A stretch of DNA of 11,387 bases, taken from assembly GCA_937885345.1 (NCBI GenBank), contig CAKZZH010000080.1, forward strand, positions 1 to 11,387, written 5' to 3'. This DNA is from an uncultured Lachnospiraceae bacterium. GTDB lineage: Bacteria; Bacillota; Clostridia; Lachnospirales; Lachnospiraceae. Of this stretch, positions 1 through 5,306 are shown piece by piece (the first letter of the stretch is position 1; the number at the start of each line of letters is the position of its first letter). A model generated the notes under the pieces. That model did not search any database. It was not told the origin of the DNA and was given only the letters and a program-made list of their open reading frames with translations. A program made the position numbers and the translations under genes.

Positions 1-59
1 CTCGAACCTATGACCCTCTGCTTGTAAGGCAGATGCTCTCCCAGCTGAGCTAAGATCCC
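1..59 (-). tRNA. tRNA-Val (anticodon TAC), 3' end beyond the window
   Basis: Read on the minus strand from position 59, the sequence folds as the first 59 nt of a tRNA. It has a 7-nt acceptor strand (GGGATCT), a D stem GCTC/GAGC around AGCTGGGA, an anticodon stem TCTGC/GCAGA enclosing the loop CTTACAA, a five-base variable loop, and the start of the T arm ending in GGTTCGAG. Loop positions 34-36 read TAC, which decodes valine GTA/GTN codons. The 3' half of the T arm and acceptor lies outside the window, so the acceptor pairing cannot be checked. A near-consensus promoter lies just upstream. Confidence 0.93.
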
Positions 60-97
60 TTAAGCAGTTCCCGATATTCTCGAAAACCTGCTTTGCT

Positions 98-126
98 ATT
101 ATATTATCAAACTTCGGCTATGTCAA
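98..126 (-). promoter_or_regulatory. sigma-A-type promoter for tRNA-Val
   Basis: On the minus strand a perfect TTGACA -35 box (121-126) and a perfect TATAAT -10 box (98-103) are separated by exactly 17 bp. The predicted start is near position 91, about 32 nt before the tRNA. This is the strongest promoter in the window, as expected for a stable RNA gene. It sits only about 30 bp after the stop of the preceding CDS. Confidence 0.85.
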
Positions 127-139
127 TCTGTTTTTTGAG

Positions 140-159
140 AAAAAAGTTATGATAAACTT
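140..159 (-). terminator. weak possible terminator after the por operon
   Basis: On the minus strand a 5-bp AT-rich stem AAGTT/AACTT with a six-base loop overlaps the stop codon of the CbiE/CbiT-like gene and runs into six T residues. The stem is too weak for a confident intrinsic terminator. No better candidate exists before the tRNA promoter, so some por transcripts may read through into the tRNA. Confidence 0.25.
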
Positions 160-1057
160 ATTTTCTGCCCGATATGATCCAGGGAGCGGGCTGCTGCTCG
201 AAAACATTCTTGCTTGTAAGCTTGGAAACGGATATCTGGATCACCGAGACATCCGTAATCCCGTACTTTGCAAGTATATCGCGCATATTGGCCGCAACGC
301 GGAAATCAAGTGTATAGATCACAAAATCCATATCCGGATTAAGCTTTGTAAGATAATCGAGCTCCTGCTCAAGACTTGCCGATGCAACAAGCATCGTAGT
401 ATTCGGAACAGGAAGACCCTTCATCGTATCCTCACCGACATGATCGACTATCGAGATATTGTGAAGGCCGAACTGGTTGGCATTTTCCTCCATGGTCTCA
501 CGGTCGCTCTCTTTGTATTCAACCGCGATTACCGTACCTTCGGAAGCGATCATCGCTGCCTCAACCGCGATCGACTCGCCGGAAATAATACAGAGATTCT
601 TTCTGTCATCGATCTGCATCTTGGAAAGAAGTACGGATCTGATCTCGGAACCGACATATTTAACGGAACCGCTTGCAAAAATCTTATTGTCCATTCCGAA
701 CTTTACGGTGCTTCTGGCATTGGGATTAAGAACGATCATTCCCGCCGATGCGTTGATACCGCGGTCGATCATTGCGGATACTTTATCGCGCTTGATCTCG
801 CCCTCAGGCTCTGATCCTTCGTTGTAGATAACCTCGCAATCTCCGAGACCTACGGACCACATTTTATAGAAAATATCCTTATCGCCGGCCTGTGTAAAAA
901 CAAGCACGCAGCGATGTGCCTCAACGGTAGGGATGAGGTTTTTGTTCTTTCTTGTGATATCAAATATTTTAACATGCTCCAGATCGATATCGGTATTGTC
1001 TGAGAAATACTGAAGCCATGCAAGGATATTGCCGTTGGTAAATAATTTATCTTCCAT
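158..1057 (-). CDS. degenerate CbiE/CbiT-like (corrinoid methyltransferase-fold) protein linked to por
   Basis: This is a 299-residue protein; its ATG is preceded by AAGGAGG at good spacing. Residues about 47-115 resemble the C-terminal half of CbiE (cobalt-precorrin C5 methyltransferase), with pattern similarities around VLVFTQAGDKD and the acidic stretch near 75-90. Residues about 120-299 follow the CbiT (precorrin C15 methyltransferase/decarboxylase) layout: GMDNKIF (121-127), EIRSVLLSKMQI (138-149), a motif-I region (156-168), an acidic residue ending strand 2 (E180), N192, and a C-terminal PAPWIISGRK. Several SAM-site features have decayed. The glycine-rich motif I reads CIISGESIAVEAA instead of a GxGxG loop. 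The usual T-K before EIR is missing, and the GG near 224-228 reads VASAS. At 299 residues it is about 100 shorter than CbiET/CobL (roughly 400), because the N-terminal CbiE SAM-binding part is absent. It lies 27 nt after porB and is probably cotranscribed. No other cobalamin genes are in the window. It could be a pseudoenzyme, a methyltransferase with altered specificity, or a structural or regulatory partner of the oxidoreductase. The fold assignment is by pattern reading only. Confidence 0.72.
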   Translation of the reverse strand: MEDKLFTNGNILAWLQYFSDNTDIDLEHVKIFDITRKNKNLIPTVEAHRCVLVFTQAGDKDIFYKMWSVGLGDCEVIYNEGSEPEGEIKRDKVSAMIDRGINASAGMIVLNPNARSTVKFGMDNKIFASGSVKYVGSEIRSVLLSKMQIDDRKNLCIISGESIAVEAAMIASEGTVIAVEYKESDRETMEENANQFGLHNISIVDHVGEDTMKGLPVPNTTMLVASASLEQELDYLTKLNPDMDFVIYTLDFRVAANMRDILAKYGITDVSVIQISVSKLTSKNVFEQQPAPWIISGRK

Positions 1058-1084
1058 TGTGTAACCTCCTTATACTTTGCGCTT

Positions 1085-2020
1085 CTACTTGCATTTGGCA
1101 AGAAGCTGCTCCCACTTCTTGTCAACATACTCCTGAGCAGCCTCAATGGTCCACTCGTTACCTGGCTTAAAGCAGTGCTTGAACCTGGCCTGTTTGGACA
1201 TAAATTCCTCGACAGGAAGCTTTTTCTTAGGCTCATAGGTGAGACGGTACTCGCCGTTAACAACCTCGTATACGGGCCAGATACAGGTGTCTATCGCAGC
1301 CTTGCAGATAGCGATAAGATCCTCGGCCGGATATCCCCATCCTCTCGGGCAGGGCGTAAGCACGTTAACGAAGGTAGGGCCTTCGGTATATATAGCCTTG
1401 TGAGCCTTCTCGTGAAAATCCTTCATATTGCCGAACAGAGTCGTCTGGGCAACATAGGGCGAACCATGCGCTACCATGATCTGCGTAAGATCCTTCTGAT
1501 CCTGCTTCTTACCTACCGATTCGGCGCCGAAAGGCGTAGTCGTTGCGGATGCGAATCTGGGAGTTGCCGAAGATCTCTGTGTTCCGGTATTCATATATGC
1601 ATTGTTATCGTAGCAGAAATATGTGTAATCATGCCCTCTCTCAAAGGCTCCGGAAAGTGACTGGAAACCGATATCATAGGTTCCGCCGTCGCCTCCGATC
1701 GCGAGGATCTTAACGTTCTCATCGGCGGGTATCTTACCGCGTCTCTTCATAGCGTTATAAGCAGCTTCAACACCTGCCGCGGTTGCGGAAGCATTCTCAA
1801 ATGCCGTATGGATATAAGAATCCTCCCAAGCCGTGTAAGGATACTGGAATGAAGATACCTCAAGGCATCCCGTTGCATTACAGATAACCGCTCTGTCCTT
1901 CTCATCAACCGCTCTCATCATTGCTCTGCAGACGATTCCCGCACCGCAGCCGGCACATAATCTGTGTCCCGAATGAAAACGTTCAGGTTTATTCATTTCT
2001 TCTTTTAAATTATATGCCAT
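1085..2020 (-). CDS. porB: pyruvate/2-oxoacid:ferredoxin oxidoreductase, beta subunit
   Basis: This is the thiamine-diphosphate-binding subunit of the cytoplasmic enzyme that oxidatively decarboxylates pyruvate (or a related 2-oxoacid) with CoA to acyl-CoA, CO2 and reduced ferredoxin. In its 311 residues, LCAGCGAG (21-28) supplies C22 and C25, TGCLE supplies C52, and TPCPRGW supplies C224; these are the four expected ligands of the proximal [4Fe-4S] cluster. GGDGGTYDIG (109-118) and DNNAYMNTGTQRS (138-150) form the ThDP/Mg-binding motif. Length is normal for a four-subunit Por beta. The ATG lies 3 nt after the porA stop, and its Shine-Dalgarno (AGGGAG) overlaps the end of porA, so translation is probably coupled. 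The exact 2-oxoacid (pyruvate versus branched-chain, Vor) cannot be settled from motifs alone. Confidence 0.96.
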   Translation of the reverse strand: MAYNLKEEMNKPERFHSGHRLCAGCGAGIVCRAMMRAVDEKDRAVICNATGCLEVSSFQYPYTAWEDSYIHTAFENASATAAGVEAAYNAMKRRGKIPADENVKILAIGGDGGTYDIGFQSLSGAFERGHDYTYFCYDNNAYMNTGTQRSSATPRFASATTTPFGAESVGKKQDQKDLTQIMVAHGSPYVAQTTLFGNMKDFHEKAHKAIYTEGPTFVNVLTPCPRGWGYPAEDLIAICKAAIDTCIWPVYEVVNGEYRLTYEPKKKLPVEEFMSKQARFKHCFKPGNEWTIEAAQEYVDKKWEQLLAKCK

Positions 2021-2023
2021 GGC

Positions 2024-3205
2024 TTACTCCCTCTGGCCCATGTGGGTATAAACCTCTCCCACATCGCCCGTCTGTGCTATCGTCTCAAGTCTGTCGTATA
2101 CGCTTCTTGCGGATTCGACTGTAAAATCCCTTCCACCGAGACCGAATACGATATCGATCATTTTAGGTCTGTTATCAAGATTGATGCAGGCACCGGAAAC
2201 CTCGGCAAATAACGGTCCGCCGCATGCCGAGAAGCCTTCGCTCTTATCCATTACGGCAACTGCTTTGCAGCCCGCAAGCGCCTTTGCGATCTCAGGTCCG
2301 GGGAAAGGTCTGAACACGCGGACTTTAATAAGTCCGACTTTCTTGCCCTCAGCGCGCATAGCGTCAACGCAGGTCTTGGCGGTACCGGCACTTGAACCCA
2401 TGATAACCATGGCAAGCTCGGCATCTTCCATACGATATTCTTCGAAGAAACCATAGCTTCTTCCGAATGTATTCTTAAAATCCTCCGCTACTTCAAGAAT
2501 AACCTTTTTGGCATTCTTCATAGCCTGAGCCTGAGCCACACGTGCCTCCATGTAGTAAGAGGTTACGCCGTAAGGACCCACCGCAAGGGGATTTTCCTTC
2601 TTAAGAAGATAGTTCTCGGGATGATATTCGCCAACGAATGCTTTGACCTTATCATCCTCTTCTAGTTCGATATTCTCGATCGCGTGTGAGGTTATAAAAC
2701 CGTCTTCGCAGATCATAAGAGGAAGTCTTACATCCTTATGCTCCGCAATTCTGTGAGCCATCAGGTAATTGTCGTATACTTCCTGGTTGTTCTCACCGTA
2801 AATCTGGATAAAACCGGAATCTCTCTCAGCCATAGAATCCGAGTAATCATGATTGATATTAATGGGACCCGTAAGCGCACGACAGGCAACCGCAAGTACA
2901 ACGGGAAGCCTTAAAGATGCTGCAACGTAAAGGACCTCATTCATATATGACAGACCTGCCGAAGAAGTAGCCGTAATGGCTCTTGCTCCCGCAGCCTCCG
3001 CTCCGAGACATGTGGAAAGTGAAGAATGCTCACTCTCGACGCAAACAAATTCGGTGTCTACTTTACCGTCGGCAACATACTGTGCAAAATACTGAGGGAT
3101 CTCAGTTGACGGTGTTATGGGAAACATTGCAAATACATCCGGATTGATCTGACGCATTGCAGTGGCAATCGCCTCATTACCGGACATTCTCTCTCTTATA
3201 CTCAT
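2024..3205 (-). CDS. porA: pyruvate/2-oxoacid:ferredoxin oxidoreductase, alpha subunit
   Basis: This 393-residue subunit carries the pyrimidine-binding half of the ThDP site and the CoA/substrate region. Visible family motifs are GNEAIATA near the N-terminus (9-16), FPITPSTEI (28-36), VESEHSS (56-62, with the glutamate expected to activate ThDP), TSSAG (80-84) and ACRALTGP (107-114). A C-terminal transketolase-like domain runs from about 260 and includes RVFRPFP. The start ATG overlaps the porD stop by 4 nt (ATGA) and has GGAGG about 10 nt upstream, indicating translational coupling. The full length and intact motifs argue for an active enzyme. A 2-oxoisovalerate specificity is an alternative that motifs do not exclude. 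Confidence 0.96.
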   Translation of the reverse strand: MSIRERMSGNEAIATAMRQINPDVFAMFPITPSTEIPQYFAQYVADGKVDTEFVCVESEHSSLSTCLGAEAAGARAITATSSAGLSYMNEVLYVAASLRLPVVLAVACRALTGPININHDYSDSMAERDSGFIQIYGENNQEVYDNYLMAHRIAEHKDVRLPLMICEDGFITSHAIENIELEEDDKVKAFVGEYHPENYLLKKENPLAVGPYGVTSYYMEARVAQAQAMKNAKKVILEVAEDFKNTFGRSYGFFEEYRMEDAELAMVIMGSSAGTAKTCVDAMRAEGKKVGLIKVRVFRPFPGPEIAKALAGCKAVAVMDKSEGFSACGGPLFAEVSGACINLDNRPKMIDIVFGLGGRDFTVESARSVYDRLETIAQTGDVGEVYTHMGQRE

Positions 3206-3507
3206 TGTGCTTCATCCTCCCATACAATAGCTTTGAAAGGACACGCACCTATACAGATACCGCAGCCCTTGCAGTGCTCGTAATCAAACTCGGCTCTCTT
3301 ACCGTCCTCAACAGGAATTGAAGCATCGGGACAATAAGGAACGCAGAGAAGACACTGCTTGCAAAGATCGGGAAGCCACTTGGGAGTTCTCGATCTCCAC
3401 TCACCGGTCTTGGTAAGTCTGCTGGTTCCGGGCTCATAAATCTCACAACCCGTTGTCATATCCTGCCATGTGATTTTCTCATTGATATCTTTTGCCTGAT
3501 TAATCAT
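3202..3507 (-). CDS. porD: 2-oxoacid:ferredoxin oxidoreductase, delta (ferredoxin-like) subunit
   Basis: This 101-residue, 2[4Fe-4S] ferredoxin-type subunit relays electrons from the ThDP site towards external ferredoxin. The two clusters are bound by C49/C52/C55/C59 (CKQCLLCVPYCP) and C79/C82/C85/C89 (CKGCGICIGACP). An N-terminal segment of about 48 residues, with the TGEWRSRTPKW stretch typical of PorD, precedes them. The start ATG overlaps the porC stop (TGA) by 4 nt, and GAGG lies 7 nt upstream. The stop overlaps porA in the same way, so all three cistrons are coupled. Confidence 0.96.
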   Translation of the reverse strand: MINQAKDINEKITWQDMTTGCEIYEPGTSRLTKTGEWRSRTPKWLPDLCKQCLLCVPYCPDASIPVEDGKRAEFDYEHCKGCGICIGACPFKAIVWEDEAQ

Positions 3508-4127
3508 CCCTTCACCTCATCCATGGATACACGAAGGCATTTGAGATTGCCTTCTACAACCTGTGGTTTCTTGACAAATTTGTGCCTGTAGGAACCCTCC
3601 ATGTCTTTCATAAAAGTCTCTTTGTCAATGATACCGCTTACGGCCACAACCGCAGCAAGCATCGGTGTATTGGGAAAATATGCTCCGAGGCAGTCAAGGG
3701 AAATCCTGCGGGCATCGATCGTGCAAACCCTGCCCTTATATGAAGGTACTTCTTTCCTGATATCATCGGGGCTCTTGGAAGTGTTAACGATAAGTGCTCC
3801 GCCTTCCTTAAGACCTGAAGCAACATCAACGCTTTCAAGAAGCGTCTCGTCAACCACAACAACATAATCGGGATCATAGATGTTGGAATGGATGGGGCAA
3901 CGCTCATCCGAGATCCTGTTATACGCCGTAATAGGCGCACCTGAACGCTCCGGACCATACTCCGGGAACGACTGAACATACTTGCCCGACATAAAAGCCG
4001 CATCGGCAAGTAACTGGCTTGCGGTCTTGGCGCCCTGTCCGCCTCTGCCGTGCCATCTCACCTCAACCATGGATGAAAGAGATGAATCTGCAGCATTCTG
4101 CATGCTTGAATTTGAATTCTCACTCAT
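3504..4127 (-). CDS. porC: 2-oxoacid:ferredoxin oxidoreductase, gamma subunit
   Basis: This 207-residue subunit is the first cistron of the operon. The conserved RWHGRGGQGAKTA motif is at residues 24-36, and SFPEYGPERSGAP is at 53-65; both are hallmarks of the gamma (CoA-binding region) domain. Family members usually begin almost directly at the EVRWHGRGGQG segment. Here a Ser/Asn-rich extension of about 19 residues precedes it. The ATG at 4127 is chosen because GGAG lies 9 nt upstream; the internal ATG codons at residues 9 and 20 have no recognisable ribosome-binding site. The order porC-porD-porA-porB is the classical one for this enzyme type. Confidence 0.95.
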   Translation of the reverse strand: MSENSNSSMQNAADSSLSSMVEVRWHGRGGQGAKTASQLLADAAFMSGKYVQSFPEYGPERSGAPITAYNRISDERCPIHSNIYDPDYVVVVDETLLESVDVASGLKEGGALIVNTSKSPDDIRKEVPSYKGRVCTIDARRISLDCLGAYFPNTPMLAAVVAVSGIIDKETFMKDMEGSYRHKFVKKPQVVEGNLKCLRVSMDEVKG

Positions 4128-4159
4128 AGTCTAAATCTCCATTTTCATATAGAAACACG

Positions 4160-4180
4160 ATAGTCCCGAAAAAAGACTAT
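4160..4180 (-). promoter_or_regulatory. inverted repeat in the por leader
   Basis: The perfect 6-bp inverted repeat ATAGTC/GACTAT, with a 9-nt T-rich spacer, lies between the predicted por start site (about 4185) and the porC start codon. It could be a small leader hairpin affecting mRNA stability or a regulator-binding palindrome. The spacer's T-run follows only the first arm, so it is not a terminator. Confidence 0.4.
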
Positions 4181-4191
4181 ACACTCTCAAC

Positions 4192-4220
4192 ATAATAGAA
4201 CGAGTGCGCATATTTTACAA
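4192..4220 (-). promoter_or_regulatory. promoter of the por operon
   Basis: On the minus strand TTGTAA (4215-4220) and TATTAT (4192-4197) are separated by 17 bp. The predicted start is near 4185, giving a leader of about 58 nt before porC. The promoter lies immediately after the terminator of the upstream gene, which supports por as an independent transcription unit. Confidence 0.65.
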
Positions 4221-4233
4221 GGTTTTTTTGTAG

Positions 4234-4263
4234 AAAAAGCCGAAGGGCAAATGCCCTCCGGCT
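4234..4263 (-). terminator. intrinsic terminator of the surface-protein gene
   Basis: On the minus strand a 12-bp GC-rich inverted repeat (AGCCGGAGGGCA against TGCCCTTCGGCT, one G-U pair, very short TT loop) is followed directly by five T residues. It lies about 37 nt after the stop of the gene ending at 4301. This is a textbook Rho-independent terminator and separates that gene from por. Confidence 0.9.
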
Positions 4264-4300
4264 CTTATCTGACTATTTGTTTTAATCGAACGGGATTAAA

Positions 4301-5032
4301 TTATCTCTCGAAAGAGAATTTCTTGGTAGCAACTACAGCGCCTGCTGCAAGTGCTGAAAGACCAAGTGCTGCTACAGCGAAAGGAAGAGCATCACCACTT
4401 GTGGAATCGGTTGCTGTGGTATCGTCTGCTGTGGTATCGGCTGCTGAAGTAGAAGTGTAAGACATATCTGTGAGAGTACACAGTTCACCGCCAAGTGATA
4501 AATATACAGTTCCGCTTGCCGCAGTGTATGTAAACGTTGACTTAGCACCTGCAAAATCCATAACTACTGTTACGGTTGAACCATCTCTACTAGCTGTAAC
4601 TGTACCTTCTGCACCAGCCTTCTCTGTTGTAAGAAAAGCATCCCAATCCGGTTCGGTATCTCTAACGAATGAATATCCGTCACCAAGTCCGTCATTAGTG
4701 TTAGCAGAAGGAGTCCATCCATAAAGATCGCCTCTGCAAACAAAGATCTCTGAATAACCTGCTGTTTCCTTTATTCCTGCTCCACCTGCAAATGCAGCAT
4801 CTGCACTGTAAAGAACATAAATAGGACCATCCCAGTTAGCTGTCGCATCTGCATATGTTGTGCTCTTGAAATTGTAAGTAACTGTTGCTCCATCTGCGAT
4901 CTCAGCTGCCTCCGAGTGAGCAACCCACCAACCTGTACAATCGATATCCGATACGGTTCCTGCAAATGCTGTTACTGCGCTGCCTGCTACGAGCGCTGCT
5001 GAAAGAATTCCTGCTAAAATACCTTTCTTCAT
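4301..5032 (-). CDS. secreted beta-rich surface protein with C-terminal membrane anchor
   Basis: This is a 243-residue protein. A signal peptide with KK, a hydrophobic core and probable cleavage after AFA (residue 24) is followed by an acidic, beta-rich domain (about 28-190). A Thr/Asp/Ser-rich linker (about 190-211) leads to SGDALP, a hydrophobic helix (about 217-236) and a KK...R tail, an anchor layout typical of Gram-positive surface proteins. The tail resembles the part after the cleavage point of an LPxTG signal (TGDxxP, helix, basic end) but has no LPxT in front, so a sortase may or may not act on it. In the core, CTGWWVAHSE, a NW near 67, Y.E.FVCRGDLYGW and W.AFL recall beta-sandwich modules in extracellular carbohydrate-active proteins of gut anaerobes; this is recollection, not a search. 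The domain has no visible catalytic motif. AGGAGG lies 11 nt before the ATG. The gene has its own promoter and terminator. Function is unknown; glycan binding is one possibility. Confidence 0.85.
   Translation of the reverse strand: MKKGILAGILSAALVAGSAVTAFAGTVSDIDCTGWWVAHSEAAEIADGATVTYNFKSTTYADATANWDGPIYVLYSADAAFAGGAGIKETAGYSEIFVCRGDLYGWTPSANTNDGLGDGYSFVRDTEPDWDAFLTTEKAGAEGTVTASRDGSTVTVVMDFAGAKSTFTYTAASGTVYLSLGGELCTLTDMSYTSTSAADTTADDTTATDSTSGDALPFAVAALGLSALAAGAVVATKKFSFER
4412..4441 (-). repeat. 15-bp tandem repeat encoding the Thr/Asp linker
   Basis: Two adjacent, near-identical 15-bp copies (plus-strand unit TGCTGTGGTATCGTC, then the same ending GGC) encode the ADTTA/DDTTA part of the linker of the surface protein. 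Degenerate partial copies flank them on both sides. The unit length is a multiple of three, so copy-number change would alter only linker length. Confidence 0.75.
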
Positions 5033-5102
5033 ATAATTGATAACCTCCTAAAAATGTGATTTTTTATGAAACCGATCTGTGACTAATCAAATTATTATTG
5101 GG

Positions 5103-5122
5103 ATTAATTGATTAATTGATTA
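5103..5122 (-). repeat. AT-rich 8-bp tandem repeat in the leader of the surface-protein gene
   Basis: The unit ATTAATTG occurs two and a half times in tandem in the predicted 5' leader. On the transcript this gives two copies of TAATCAA, each of which could pair with the single TTGATTA at about 5081-5096. That would allow alternative AT-rich hairpins. No known riboswitch motif was recognised. Confidence 0.55.
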
Positions 5123-5146
5123 AAAATCAGTTTCTTTACGTCTGTT

Positions 5147-5175
5147 ATCGTAACAAATAATAGGGGGGATATCAA
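5147..5175 (-). promoter_or_regulatory. promoter of the surface-protein gene
   Basis: On the minus strand TTGATA (5170-5175) and TACGAT (5147-5152) are separated by 17 bp. The predicted start is near 5140, leaving a leader of about 108 nt. It lies well downstream of the preceding permease gene, which has no convincing terminator of its own. Confidence 0.6.
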
Positions 5176-5209
5176 TCATTATTACCTAAAATCGCGCTTT
5201 TCAGTCGGA

Positions 5210-5252
5210 TTGGGTAACATCGGATCAAATCCAATTCACAATTTGGTAACAT
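5210..5252. repeat. pair of phased direct repeats upstream of the surface-protein promoter
   Basis: TTGGGTAACAT (5210-5220) and TTTGGTAACAT (5242-5252) match at 10 of 11 positions and start 32 bp apart, close to three helical turns. They lie about 35-80 bp upstream of the -35 box (roughly -70 to -110 from the predicted start). That position fits an activator binding site. The regulator is unknown. Confidence 0.45.
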
Positions 5253-5306
5253 ATACGATTATTTATGCATTTTACTACATATTTTTATGGTATTTTACCA
5301 AAAAGA

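Noticed and set aside
1..126. tRNA gene as an attachment site for an integrated element
   Set aside because: No integrase, direct repeat of the tRNA 3' end or foreign-looking gene is visible, and the tRNA 3' end is outside the window.
149..814. Plus-strand open frame of 221 codons opposite the CbiE/CbiT-like gene
   Set aside because: It has no Shine-Dalgarno and a composition (Ile, Arg, His, Cys rich) typical of antisense shadows, while the minus-strand protein has recognisable methyltransferase-fold motifs.
5200..5245. Hairpin TTGGATT/AATCCGA upstream of the surface-protein promoter
   Set aside because: It has seven pairs with a 16-nt loop, one G-U pair and no T-run. It is more likely incidental to the direct repeats there.
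5033..5306. Riboswitch or small gene in the gap before the surface-protein gene
   Set aside because: No known riboswitch core, GC-rich stem or small open frame with a ribosome-binding site was seen. Only a promoter, direct repeats and AT-rich sequence can be supported.
5281..5306. Terminator after the permease gene
   Set aside because: The inverted repeat GGTA/TACC with an AAA loop has only four strong pairs, and the flanking T and A runs are out of register. It is not a convincing intrinsic terminator.
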